Part shown: piece after piece, positions 25,819 through 34,543 of the stretch
How the letters are laid out: every line of letters begins with the position of its first letter
Numbering within the stretch: the first letter of the stretch is position 1
Assembly: GCF_014652395.1 (NCBI RefSeq)
Contig: NZ_BMYS01000013.1
Coordinates: 26,599-90,598, forward strand
DNA: 64,000 nucleotides
Reading direction: 5' to 3'
Source of the DNA: Advenella faeciporci
Lineage (GTDB): Bacteria; Pseudomonadota; Gammaproteobacteria; Burkholderiales; Burkholderiaceae_B
The notes under the pieces: model-generated
The model's database searches: none
The model's input: the letters and a program-made list of their open reading frames with translations, nothing else
Told to the model about the DNA's origin: nothing
Made by a program: the position numbers and the translations under genes

Positions 25819-27666
25819 ATGACTTATAACGCCGATCATCAACTCGTACAGCAACTGGACAAAACCCTTCCCCCACCGGTGGAAGTGGCGCAAAAAATCC
25901 TGGCAGGGTTTGATCGGCATTATTCCCTGTTCCGCTATGTGGCCCAGCGTGCCAAGTCCCTGTTTGAATCGCACGACTGGCACGGCATACAGCGGGTGTC
26001 CAAAGAGAGGATCGAATACTACGACATCAGGGTGCGCGAATGCACCTATCAGGTCAACAACATGCTCAACAAGACCCAGGGCATGCCGCAAGAAAAACAC
26101 GGCGACCTGACCCCGCAGCAAATCAACTATTGGCAGACGATCAAGCAGGAATATGTTCGCCTGCTTGCCAACCACCAGCAGCCCGAATGCGCTGAAACCT
26201 TCTTCAACTCGGTCACCTGCCGCATCCTGCACCGCGACTATTTTCACAATGCCTTCCTGTTTGTGCGCCCGGCCATTGCCACCGAATACCTGGATTCAGA
26301 ACACCAGTCTTACCGTGTTTACTACCCGCATATCCATGGCATTGAAAAGTGCATCATCAAAATGGTGGCTGACTACGGTCTGGCCGCGCCCTTCAAGAAT
26401 CTGCCCTACGATGCCCGCAAAGTGGCCCGCAGGGCGGTTGGCATCCTGCGCCAGAAATTAATCAAAAGCGGTGGCAAGCGTATTGCCCCCGACTGCCAGA
26501 TCCATGTCCTGAATACCCTGTTCTTTCGCAACAAGGGTGCCTATATTGTGGGACGTTTCATCAACAACAATATTGTTTACCCGTTTGGCATTCCGCTGTT
26601 GCACACGCCTGCCAACGAAATAGAACTGGATGCCTTCCTGAGCACCACCGATGACATCAGTACCCTGTTCAGCTTTACCCGCGCCTACTTTCTGGTCGAC
26701 ATGGAAGTACCCTCGGCGTATGTGGCCTTTTTGTCATCGCTACTGCCCAGCAAGCCCAAGGCAGAGCTTTACACCGCCATCGGCCTGCAAAAACAGGGTA
26801 AAACCCTGTTTTACCGCGATTTCCTGTATCACCTGAAAAACTCGCACGACCAATTCGACATCGCTCCCGGTATCAAGGGAATGGTCATGACCGTTTTCAC
26901 GCTCCCCTCTTACCCTTATGTTTTCAAGCTCATACGCGACCGCATCAACAAAGACGGCATGACCCATGACATCGTGATGAAAAAATATCACATGGTTAAA
27001 ATGCACGACCGGGTTGGCCGCATGGCTGATACCTGGGAGTACTCGCTGGTGGCCCTGCCACGAAATCGCTGTTCGCCCGCACTGCTCGAAGAGTTGCGCA
27101 GCCAGGTCCCCAAGCTGATTGAAGAAACCAAAGACAGCATCGTGATTCGCCACGTTTACATTGAGCGTCGCATGACCCCGCTGAACATCTTCCTGAGCCA
27201 GGCCAATGATGAAGCCCTGGACAACGCCATCAAGGGCTACGGCGACGCCATTGCCGAACTGGCGGCGGCCAATATTTTTGCCGGTGACATGCTGTTCAAG
27301 AACTTTGGTGTTACCCGCCTGGGCCGGATCGTCTTCTATGACTACGATGAAATCCAGCCCATGCGGGAAATGAACTTCCGCGCCATCCCGCAAGCCCCCA
27401 ACGAAGAGGCCGAGATGTCGGGTGAGCCCTGGTATCCGATACATCCCAATGATGTCTTTCCCGAAGAATTTGAGCGTTTCCTGCTAGGCAATCCGCGCGT
27501 GCGCGCAGCCTTCATGAAACACCATCCGTATTTACTCGATTATAAATGGTGGCAAACACGCAAAGACCGTGTCGCCGCCGGCAAGATCGAGGATATTTTC
27601 CCTTATCCGTTCTCGCGTCGCCTGCATGTCAGGCAACCTGAACTTACCAACCAAAAGGAATTGTAA
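25819..27666 (+). CDS. aceK: isocitrate dehydrogenase kinase/phosphatase
   Basis: About 615 residues with ATG 25819; a TTG at 25804 with a weak TAGGA in front would add five. AceK phosphorylates isocitrate dehydrogenase to push carbon into the glyoxylate bypass and also removes the phosphate. The N-terminal regulatory half (residues 1-310) is followed by the kinase-like fold; GIKGMVMTVFTLPSYPYVFKLIRDR is the nucleotide-binding region and NIFAGDMLFKNFGVTRLGRIVFYDYDE the catalytic loop and DYDE metal-binding motif. It is embedded between the dehydrogenase and the thiolase, whose ATG overlaps its stop (TAATG). That links glyoxylate-bypass control to acetyl-CoA-yielding catabolism. aceA and aceB are not nearby. 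Confidence 0.95.
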   Translation: MTYNADHQLVQQLDKTLPPPVEVAQKILAGFDRHYSLFRYVAQRAKSLFESHDWHGIQRVSKERIEYYDIRVRECTYQVNNMLNKTQGMPQEKHGDLTPQQINYWQTIKQEYVRLLANHQQPECAETFFNSVTCRILHRDYFHNAFLFVRPAIATEYLDSEHQSYRVYYPHIHGIEKCIIKMVADYGLAAPFKNLPYDARKVARRAVGILRQKLIKSGGKRIAPDCQIHVLNTLFFRNKGAYIVGRFINNNIVYPFGIPLLHTPANEIELDAFLSTTDDISTLFSFTRAYFLVDMEVPSAYVAFLSSLLPSKPKAELYTAIGLQKQGKTLFYRDFLYHLKNSHDQFDIAPGIKGMVMTVFTLPSYPYVFKLIRDRINKDGMTHDIVMKKYHMVKMHDRVGRMADTWEYSLVALPRNRCSPALLEELRSQVPKLIEETKDSIVIRHVYIERRMTPLNIFLSQANDEALDNAIKGYGDAIAELAAANIFAGDMLFKNFGVTRLGRIVFYDYDEIQPMREMNFRAIPQAPNEEAEMSGEPWYPIHPNDVFPEEFERFLLGNPRVRAAFMKHHPYLLDYKWWQTRKDRVAAGKIEDIFPYPFSRRLHVRQPELTNQKEL

Positions 27667-28847
27667 TGTCTGATCCTATCGTAATCGTTTCCGTCGCCCG
27701 TACCCCCATGGGCAGCATGATGGGTAGCCTGTCACCATTGGCTGCCAACCAGCTAGGCTCCGCAGCGATCAAAAGCGCCGTAGAACGCGCGGGCATCAAG
27801 CCAGAAGCCGTTCAGGAAGTCATTATGGGTAACGTATTGCAGGCTGGCCAGGGCCAGGCGCCCGCCCGCCAGGCCGCCCTGGGCGCCGGCCTGCCAAAAA
27901 GCGTTTCATGCACCACCGTTCACAAAGTATGCGGATCAGGCATGAAAGCCGCCATGTTTGCCCACGACATGCTGGCAGCCGGTTCTATTGACGTTGCAGT
28001 TGCCGGTGGTCAGGAAAGCATGAGCAATGCCCCTTACCTGCTGCTTAAAGGCCGTGAAGGCTACCGCTATGGTCACTCTACCGTTTATGACCACATGGCC
28101 CTGGACGGCCTGGAAGATGCCTACCAGCGCGGTACCGCTATGGGTGTATTTGCCGAGCTATGTGCCGATAAATACAGCTTCAGCCGTGAAGAACAGGATG
28201 CCTTTTCTATTGAATCCCTGCGTCGTGCCAACCAGGCAATTGAAGACGGCAGCTTCGAATGGGAAATCACACCGGTCACTATCGAAAGCCGTCGCGGCAA
28301 CACCGTTGTTAGCATTGACGAAGCCCCCGGCAAAGCCAAACCCGAAAAAATCCCTACCCTTAAACCTGCCTTCAAGAAAGATGGTAGCGTTACCGCCGCC
28401 AACTCTTCTTCCATTTCTGACGGCGCCGCCGCCATGGTGATGATGCGCAGCTCAACCGCTGAAGAAATGGGTGTCAAGCCATTGGCTAAAATTGCTGGCC
28501 AGGCCCAGTTCTCTCATGAGCCCGAATGGTTTACCACCGCCCCCGTTGGCGCCATTGAAAAGCTCCTGAAACAAGTGGGCTGGACTACCGATGAAGTAGA
28601 CCTGTATGAAATTAACGAAGCCTTTGCCGTTGTTACCATGGCTGCCATGAAAGACCTCAACCTGGATCACGCCAAGGTCAACATTCACGGTGGCGCAACC
28701 GCCCTGGGTCACCCCATTGGCGCATCAGGTGCCCGTATTATTACCACCCTGATTGGCGCACTGCGTAAAACCGGTGGCAAACGCGGTATTGCCACCCTGT
28801 GCATTGGCGGTGGTGAGGCCGTTGCCGTTGCCATTGAACTGATTTAA
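27666..28847 (+). CDS. acetyl-CoA acetyltransferase (thiolase)
   Basis: A 393-residue thiolase II, the standard length. The acylated cysteine is C89 in TTVHKVCGSGMKA. The C-terminal GGATALGHPIGASG contains the conserved histidine, and CIGGGEA the second active-site cysteine. NEAF is present in LYEINEAFAVV. Thiolases of this type condense two acetyl-CoA or cleave acetoacetyl-CoA. In a leucine-degradation operon the enzyme would finish off acetoacetate-derived acetoacetyl-CoA. Its ATG overlaps the aceK stop by one base, so translation is coupled. The 116 bases to mccB contain no clear terminator. Confidence 0.94.
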   Translation: MSDPIVIVSVARTPMGSMMGSLSPLAANQLGSAAIKSAVERAGIKPEAVQEVIMGNVLQAGQGQAPARQAALGAGLPKSVSCTTVHKVCGSGMKAAMFAHDMLAAGSIDVAVAGGQESMSNAPYLLLKGREGYRYGHSTVYDHMALDGLEDAYQRGTAMGVFAELCADKYSFSREEQDAFSIESLRRANQAIEDGSFEWEITPVTIESRRGNTVVSIDEAPGKAKPEKIPTLKPAFKKDGSVTAANSSSISDGAAAMVMMRSSTAEEMGVKPLAKIAGQAQFSHEPEWFTTAPVGAIEKLLKQVGWTTDEVDLYEINEAFAVVTMAAMKDLNLDHAKVNIHGGATALGHPIGASGARIITTLIGALRKTGGKRGIATLCIGGGEAVAVAIELI

Positions 28848-28963
28848 GCATTAACAAAAAACAAAAGCCTTAATAAAAAAGCAATTTGCATTTTGCAAAA
28901 CCTCCATACCTTCCCTGCCAAAACAGGGAAGGTAACAAAGGCAGGGACAGGAGACATACCTAC

Positions 28964-30571
28964 ATGCCAGTTATCACATCAAAAATCAATACCCGTGCAC
29001 AATCCTTCATTGACAATGCACAATTCATGCAGCAACAGGTTGATGACCTGAAACAACTGCTGGAAAACACGGCACTGGGCGGCAATGAAGCAGCACGTGC
29101 CAAACATGTCGCGCGTGGCAAACTGCTGCCTCGCGAACGGGTGGAGCGCCTGCTAGATCCCGGTACGCCTTTTCTGGAACTGTCGCCACTGGCCGGTCAC
29201 AACCTGTACAACAACGAAGCCCCCGGCGGCGGCATTATTACGGGTGTCGGACGTGTCAATGGCATTGAATGCATGATTGTCTGCAACGATGCCACCGTGA
29301 AAGGCGGCACCTACTACCCCATCACGGTAAAAAAACACCTTCGGGCACAGGAAATTGCCCAGCAAAACCACCTGCCCTGCATTTATCTGGTTGACTCTGG
29401 CGGCGCCAACCTGCCCCGCCAAGATGACGTCTTCCCAGACCGCGATCACTTTGGTCGAATCTTCTACAACCAGGCTGTCATGTCATCTTTGGGCATTGCG
29501 CAAATTGCCGTGGTCATGGGTTCGTGCACCGCTGGCGGTGCCTATGTGCCCGCCATGAGCGATGAATCCATCATCGTCAAAAATCAGGGCACCATCTTTC
29601 TGGCCGGCCCGCCACTGGTCAAGGCCGCCACCGGTGAAGTGGTCAGCGCCGAAGACCTGGGCGGTGGCGATGTCCATACCCGTCTTTCGGGTGTGGCCGA
29701 CCACTTGGCCAACAACGACATGCATGCCCTGCAACTGGCGCGCCAGGCCGTGGCACGCCTGAACCGCAAGAAACCGCAGCAGCTGCATATCATTCCCAGC
29801 CGTCCGCCCGTTTACGACCCGCAAGAGCTCAACGGCATTATTCCGGCCGATACCCGCAAGCCTTACGACGTGCGTGAAGTCATTGCCCGTATTACCGATG
29901 GCTCTGAATTTGACGAATTCAAGGCCCGCTTCGGCACCACACTGGTTACCGGCTTTGCCCATATCCATGGCATGCCGGTGGGCATCATTGCCAACAATGG
30001 CATCCTGTTTTCCGAAGCCGCCCAAAAAGGCACCCACTTTATTGAACTGTGCTGCCAGCGCAAAATCCCGCTGGTTTTCCTGCAGAACATTACCGGCTTC
30101 ATGGTAGGCCGCAAATACGAAAACGAAGGCATTGCCCGCCATGGCGCCAAAATGGTTACCGCGGTTTCTACCGCCGCCGTACCCAAGGTAACCGTGATTA
30201 TTGGCGGCTCATTCGGCGCCGGCAACTACGGCATGTGCGGCCGTGCCTTTGGCCCCCGTATGCTGTACATGTGGCCCAATGCGCGCATTTCGGTCATGGG
30301 TGGCGAACAGGCCGCCAGCGTGCTGTCTACCGTTAAACGTGATGGCATCGAAACCAAGGGTGGCAGCTGGTCTGCCGAAGAGGAAGAAGCCTTCAAGGCC
30401 CCCATTCGCGACCAATATGAAAAAGAAGGCCACCCTTACTACGCCACCGCCCGCCTGTGGGACGATGGCATCATCAAGCCCGAAGATACCCGTCGTGTCC
30501 TGGCACTTAGCCTTTCCGCCGCACTGAATGCACCGATTGAAGACACGCAGTTCGGCGTGTTCCGTATTTAA
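28964..30571 (+). CDS. liuB: methylcrotonyl-CoA carboxylase, carboxyltransferase (beta) subunit
   Basis: A 535-residue carboxyltransferase, the usual size for MCC beta. It moves the carboxyl group from carboxybiotin to 3-methylcrotonyl-CoA, giving 3-methylglutaconyl-CoA. The fold has two crotonase-like halves; [16 protein letters not shown] (oxyanion region) and [20 protein letters not shown] are strongly family-typical and distinguish MCC from propionyl-CoA carboxylase. ATG 28964 has AGGAG 10 bases upstream; an earlier in-frame ATG at 28886 has no ribosome site and would add an atypical extension. The biotin-carrier subunit gene follows after 14 bases, behind its own AGGAG site. Confidence 0.95.
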   Translation: MPVITSKINTRAQSFIDNAQFMQQQVDDLKQLLENTALGGNEAARAKHVARGKLLPRERVERLLDPGTPFLELSPLAGHNLYNNEAPGGGIITGVGRVNGIECMIVCNDATVKGGTYYPITVKKHLRAQEIAQQNHLPCIYLVDSGGANLPRQDDVFPDRDHFGRIFYNQAVMSSLGIAQIAVVMGSCTAGGAYVPAMSDESIIVKNQGTIFLAGPPLVKAATGEVVSAEDLGGGDVHTRLSGVADHLANNDMHALQLARQAVARLNRKKPQQLHIIPSRPPVYDPQELNGIIPADTRKPYDVREVIARITDGSEFDEFKARFGTTLVTGFAHIHGMPVGIIANNGILFSEAAQKGTHFIELCCQRKIPLVFLQNITGFMVGRKYENEGIARHGAKMVTAVSTAAVPKVTVIIGGSFGAGNYGMCGRAFGPRMLYMWPNARISVMGGEQAASVLSTVKRDGIETKGGSWSAEEEEAFKAPIRDQYEKEGHPYYATARLWDDGIIKPEDTRRVLALSLSAALNAPIEDTQFGVFRI

Positions 30572-30585
30572 CAGGAGCCCGTCAC

Positions 30586-32601
30586 ATGTTTAAAAAAATA
30601 CTCATTGCCAACCGTGGTGAAATTGCCTGCCGCGTTGCCGCCACCGCCCATCGCATGGGCATCCAGACCGTTGCCGTTTATTCCGATGCCGATGCCAATG
30701 CCGCCCACGTGGCCGCCTGCGATGAATCGGTTTACATTGGCGGATCCGAGCCCCGTGACAGCTATCTGCGAGCCGATATCATCTTGCAGGCCGCACGGCA
30801 AACCGGTGCCCAGGCCATCCACCCCGGCTACGGTTTTTTATCTGAAAACGAAACCTTTGCCCAGGCCTGCGCCGATGCCGGCGTCGTCTTTATTGGTCCC
30901 CCCGCCAGCGCCATTGCCGCCATGGGCAGCAAATCCGCCGCCAAAGCCTTAATGGAAACGGCCGGTGTGCCACTGGTACCTGGCTACCATGGTGACAACC
31001 AGGACATGGAATTCCTGCACCTGCAGGCTGACCAGATTGGCTACCCGGTACTCATCAAAGCCAGTGCCGGCGGAGGTGGCAAGGGCATGCGGATTGTAAA
31101 GTCTTCGCAGGAATTCCCCGATGCCCTAAGCTCTTGCAAACGCGAAGCCATTAGCAGCTTTGGTGATGACAAGGTACTGGTTGAACGTTACCTGACCAAA
31201 CCGCGTCATATTGAAATCCAGGTTTTTGCCGACAGCCATGGCAATACACTTCATCTATTCGAACGCGATTGCTCGGTGCAGCGCCGCCACCAGAAAGTCA
31301 TTGAAGAAGCCCCGGCCCCCGGCATGACCGAAGAACGTCGCCGTGAAATGGGCGAAGCCGCCGTGGCCGCCGCCAAAGCCGTGGGCTACGTGGGGGCCGG
31401 CACCGTTGAATTCATTGCCGAACCCGATGGCCGTTTCTACTTCATGGAAATGAACACCCGCCTGCAGGTGGAGCACCCCGTGACTGAAATGATTACCGGC
31501 ACCGACCTGGTGGAATGGCAACTGCGGGTAGCTGCCGGTGAACCCTTGCCCGCTGAACAAGACGAGCTGTTCATAGAAGGCCATGCCATTGAAGCCCGCA
31601 TCTATGCAGAAAACCCGGAAAAAGGTTTCCTGCCTTCGATTGGTACCCTTAGCCACCTGAGCTTTCCCGAGCACGTCAAGTTTGAACTGGGCGAGGTGCG
31701 GGTAGATGGTGGCGTGCGTCAAGGCGATACCATTTCCCCCTTCTACGACCCCATGATTGCCAAGCTGATTGTATGGGCCGACAGCCGCGAACAGGCCATT
31801 GCCCGCCTGCAACAGGCACTGGCGCAAACCCAGGTGGTGGGGGTGAATACCAACGTGGCCTTCTTGGGCCGCCTGATGCAAAACAGTGCCTTTGCATCCG
31901 CCGACCTGGATACCGGTTTAATTGAAAAGCACAGCGAACAGCTGCTGCCCGCCCCCAAGCAGGCCAGTATATTTACCCTGGCCAGCCTGACCGCTGCCAT
32001 CATGGCCCGACAAGGACAAACCGGCAGCACCACCAACCGCTATGCCAACAAAGCCGATCCCTGGTCAGCCACCGATGGCTGGCGTTTAAGTGGCCACTAC
32101 ACCCAGCATATCCGGGTCATTGACAACGATGAAGCCCGCCTTGTTACCCTGGAAAAAACCGCCCGTGGATGGCAATTACTGGATAACGACATTGGCTATG
32201 AGTTTGAATGGCAGGTGCAAATCACCCCCGACCAAACCTGCCACTGTCGTTTAAGCCTGAACGGCTCCAACCACCAGGCGACCGTTGTCATGCAAGGTGA
32301 ACAGGCCCATGTTTTTGAAAATGGTGCCATTACCATCATTGGCAAGCCCGACGAGCTGCAGCACGCCGCCGACGATAGCGACGCTCACGGTGGCGGCCTG
32401 ACCGCCCCCATGCCCGGCAAGATTATTTCCCTGCTGGTGCAGGCAGGTGATACCGTCACCAAAGGCCAGGCCCTGCTGGTGATGGAAGCCATGAAGATGG
32501 AACACACCATCACTGCTCCCGAAGACGGCAAAGTGGAAGAAGTGTTCTATAACGTGGGTGATCAAGTGACAGAAGGGGTGGCGTTGATTACGGTGGAGTA
32601 A
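30586..32601 (+). CDS. liuD: methylcrotonyl-CoA carboxylase, biotin carboxylase/carrier (alpha) subunit
   Basis: A 671-residue biotin-dependent carboxylase subunit. It opens with ILIANRGEIACRV (biotin carboxylase N-terminus), carries the ATP-grasp motif KASAGGGGKGMRIV, MEMNTRLQVEHPVTE for catalysis, an MCC-type linker domain, and a C-terminal biotin carrier with the AMKM motif; K637 is the biotinylated lysine. It carboxylates biotin with ATP and bicarbonate for the beta subunit encoded just upstream. The start has ACAGGAG in front. It is the last gene of the leucine-catabolism operon; directly after it lies a block of palindromic repeats. Confidence 0.95.
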   Translation: MFKKILIANRGEIACRVAATAHRMGIQTVAVYSDADANAAHVAACDESVYIGGSEPRDSYLRADIILQAARQTGAQAIHPGYGFLSENETFAQACADAGVVFIGPPASAIAAMGSKSAAKALMETAGVPLVPGYHGDNQDMEFLHLQADQIGYPVLIKASAGGGGKGMRIVKSSQEFPDALSSCKREAISSFGDDKVLVERYLTKPRHIEIQVFADSHGNTLHLFERDCSVQRRHQKVIEEAPAPGMTEERRREMGEAAVAAAKAVGYVGAGTVEFIAEPDGRFYFMEMNTRLQVEHPVTEMITGTDLVEWQLRVAAGEPLPAEQDELFIEGHAIEARIYAENPEKGFLPSIGTLSHLSFPEHVKFELGEVRVDGGVRQGDTISPFYDPMIAKLIVWADSREQAIARLQQALAQTQVVGVNTNVAFLGRLMQNSAFASADLDTGLIEKHSEQLLPAPKQASIFTLASLTAAIMARQGQTGSTTNRYANKADPWSATDGWRLSGHYTQHIRVIDNDEARLVTLEKTARGWQLLDNDIGYEFEWQVQITPDQTCHCRLSLNGSNHQATVVMQGEQAHVFENGAITIIGKPDELQHAADDSDAHGGGLTAPMPGKIISLLVQAGDTVTKGQALLVMEAMKMEHTITAPEDGKVEEVFYNVGDQVTEGVALITVE

Positions 32602-32610
32602 GTGAAGATA

Positions 32611-32652
32611 TTCCCCTCCCGTGGAGGGGTGGCGCATAGCGCCGGGGTGGTT
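32611..32652 (+). repeat. dispersed palindromic repeat, copy A
   Basis: CCCCTCCCGTGGAGGGG is a hairpin, followed by TGGCGCATAGCGCCGGGGTGG with a second short stem. The same unit returns at 32743 (inverted), 32823 and 34490. It begins 10 bases after the carboxylase stop. Confidence 0.8.
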
Positions 32653-32742
32653 TCCCGCATAGGAATGCATACTAACGCGGGAACGCGGAGTTTTGGCAAC
32701 CACCCCGTCAGAAGAGATTGATTTGGACGGTGGGGTTTGCTT

Positions 32743-32791
32743 GGAACCACCCCGTCAGGCTTCGCCTGCCACCCCTCCACAGAGGGGAATT
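32743..32791 (-). repeat. dispersed palindromic repeat, copy B (inverted)
   Basis: Reads GAACCACCCCGTCAGGCTTC then GCCTGCCACCCCTCCAC and AGAGGGGAA, the inverse complement of copies A and C. A partial copy (AACCACCCCGTCAG) lies at about 32697-32710. Opposed copies 30-90 bases apart could fold into one long stem, as in REPIN-type elements. Confidence 0.75.
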
Positions 32792-32822
32792 TTCCTGCTT
32801 CGTGGCAACGTCAGTGCTGCAC

Positions 32823-32866
32823 ATTCCCCTCCTGCGGAGGGGTGGCGCAAAGCGCCGGGGTGGTTC
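32823..32866 (+). repeat. dispersed palindromic repeat, copy C
   Basis: ATTCCCCTCCTGCGGAGGGG followed by TGGCGCAAAGCGCCGGGGTGG; hairpin CCCCTCC-TGC-GGAGGGG, and second stem GGCGC/GCGCC. About 100 bases before the end of the AlbA-type gene. Confidence 0.8.
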
Positions 32867-32965
32867 TGGGCAAACCAAAATTTCCCGTTGACGACTGGTT
32901 TTCGATTGAATCCCCAATAAGGTCGCATGTTTTTTCATCTAAAACTTTATACTTGCTTGAGACGC

Positions 32966-34429
32966 CTAATTGCTCGAAAGAATCAACTTGCCTTGTTCTG
33001 TTAAGCGATATTTTTGTAATCGACTCCTTGGTTTATCAGGAATAGTCATTTCCAGGATTCCTTGTTCCAATAACGGGACAATATGACGTTTATAATTCAT
33101 GTAAGCATTGGATAAATCTGCCGCTGCCAATAATTCCTGCCTGCTTTTTGGTTCTTCAGAACAATATCCAAGCATAGCCTTGACTTGCTCACTGACTTGC
33201 TCACTGACTTGCTCACTGACTTGCTCACTGACTTGCTCACTGACTTGCTCACCAACCCATTTTTCAGAAAGTTTCTCACTGTTTGACTCGCTTAATCTGA
33301 TACTAAATCTAATACCCGTTGCTATTTCAGTGATTTGTGGTTCGGGCAAACCTAATTCTTTTGCCTCTGCAAAAATACGTTTAACGCCACTTCCCCATTG
33401 CTCTACGAGCCCCAGCTCACGGAAAATGCGAACAATAACAGGATTACGAATTTTGGATGTACCGTTTTTCATGTCTTCAATGGTCATACCGGGCAAAAGT
33501 ATGCCAGGACTTTCTATATCTATGCGATCATCAAAAAAAGCGATACGTATAGGGCTTCCACGATGTGAGTAATCACTATGCACCAACGCATTGATAATAG
33601 CTTCACGAAGCATGGTTAGTGGAATACTCCACATATCCTTACGGCGCATACCAGAAAACTTGGCACTTTTAAATGCATGTTTTTTCAAAAACATTTCAAT
33701 GGAGTCCACTGCCAACGGCAAAAGATCATGGATTTCCATTTGATCAAAAATTTCCACCTTAGTGGTACCACGAAACCGTCCGCACTGTACCCAAGCATCG
33801 GGAAAATACATTTCCCGATCTTTACCAAATAAAAGGATAGCTCCCTGGGTTGGTACAAGCCGACCTTGTTCTTTGCACAACAACTTTAAAGTCAGTAATG
33901 ATTTCTCATCTAAAGTCCGCTTGTTGCCAAACAGTTTTTCAGCAGTCTCCAAATCAAGATCTTGTATCGAAAGCTGAGGCATAGGTATTTCGTCAAATGA
34001 TATTCCCAATACACCACGCTGCAACTCGGCAATCAAGGCAGGGTCTGCCTGCCGGTTAGTAGAGCCCAGCCTGACATAAACACCTTGTTCTGGCCCCTGT
34101 TTCTTAAAATAATGTGGACGAGAACTACTGGGAAAAACTTCCACAATAAGCAAGGTTTTATTATTCAGGCTAGTTAATTCTACATTGGGAACCAGACGCG
34201 GAGCGATATTGTCAGCAATTAAGTTGCAAATACGTTCTTCTTCCGCAAGGGGATCAGTAACACCTATAATCTTGTGCTCATCATTGACACCTATAATTAA
34301 ACGCCCCCCAGCAGAATTGGCGAAAGCAATCAAGGATTTCAACAAAGGCTGAGGTGATGAAAGGTCACGTTTAAACTCCAGAATTTTACTTTCTGGCTGT
34401 TGTAAAAGGGACAGGATGGAAGAAGTCAT
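32966..34429 (-). CDS. AlbA/Schlafen-type ATP-binding protein with C-terminal winged helix
   Basis: A 487-residue protein. Residues 10-130 form an AlbA_2 (Schlafen) domain: ESKILEFKRDL, LIAFANSAGGRLIIGVND and YVRLGSTNRQAD. An HATPase_c_4-type region follows (REAIINALVHSDYSHRGSPIRIAFFDDRIDIESPG, about 265-300) and a C-terminal winged helix. Between the last two lie six exact VSEQ tetrapeptide repeats. Such proteins are usually called putative transcriptional regulators or helicase-like; some take part in phage defence, but no function can be assigned here. It is read against the neighbouring catabolic operon, lacks a good ribosome site, and is bracketed by dispersed repeats, which suggests it was inserted. 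Confidence 0.82.
   Translation of the reverse strand: MTSSILSLLQQPESKILEFKRDLSSPQPLLKSLIAFANSAGGRLIIGVNDEHKIIGVTDPLAEEERICNLIADNIAPRLVPNVELTSLNNKTLLIVEVFPSSSRPHYFKKQGPEQGVYVRLGSTNRQADPALIAELQRGVLGISFDEIPMPQLSIQDLDLETAEKLFGNKRTLDEKSLLTLKLLCKEQGRLVPTQGAILLFGKDREMYFPDAWVQCGRFRGTTKVEIFDQMEIHDLLPLAVDSIEMFLKKHAFKSAKFSGMRRKDMWSIPLTMLREAIINALVHSDYSHRGSPIRIAFFDDRIDIESPGILLPGMTIEDMKNGTSKIRNPVIVRIFRELGLVEQWGSGVKRIFAEAKELGLPEPQITEIATGIRFSIRLSESNSEKLSEKWVGEQVSEQVSEQVSEQVSEQVSEQVKAMLGYCSEEPKSRQELLAAADLSNAYMNYKRHIVPLLEQGILEMTIPDKPRSRLQKYRLTEQGKLILSSN
33181..33254 (-). repeat. 12-bp tandem repeat coding for VSEQ
   Basis: Six near-exact copies of a 12-base unit (TTGCTCACTGAC on the plus strand) inside the AlbA-type gene, encoding VSEQ six times. 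Copy-number change would keep the frame and only alter the length of a hydrophilic linker. Confidence 0.92.
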
Positions 34430-34489
34430 GAAATGGGCTTTTTCAAATTGACCTTAAAATAATCAACCCATTATAACAGTGAGTACTAC

Positions 34490-34532
34490 ATTCCCCCCTG
34501 CGGAGGGGTGGCGCGTAGCGACGGGGTGGTAT
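34490..34532 (+). repeat. dispersed palindromic repeat, copy D
   Basis: CATTCCCCCCTGCGGAGGGG followed by TGGCGCGTAGCGACGGGGTGG, the same unit as copies A-C, here between the start of the AlbA-type gene and the end of the first TadG-like gene. Confidence 0.8.
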
Positions 34533-34543
34533 ACCTCTAACCC

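Noticed and set aside
29483..31881. Long antisense frames opposite mccB and mccA
   Set aside because: Typical shadow frames of codon-biased genes; His/Gly-rich translations without motifs, while the plus-strand genes are intact known enzymes.
33181..33254. Possible CRISPR-like array
   Set aside because: The unit is only 12 bases with no spacers and reads as VSEQ in frame in a real gene.
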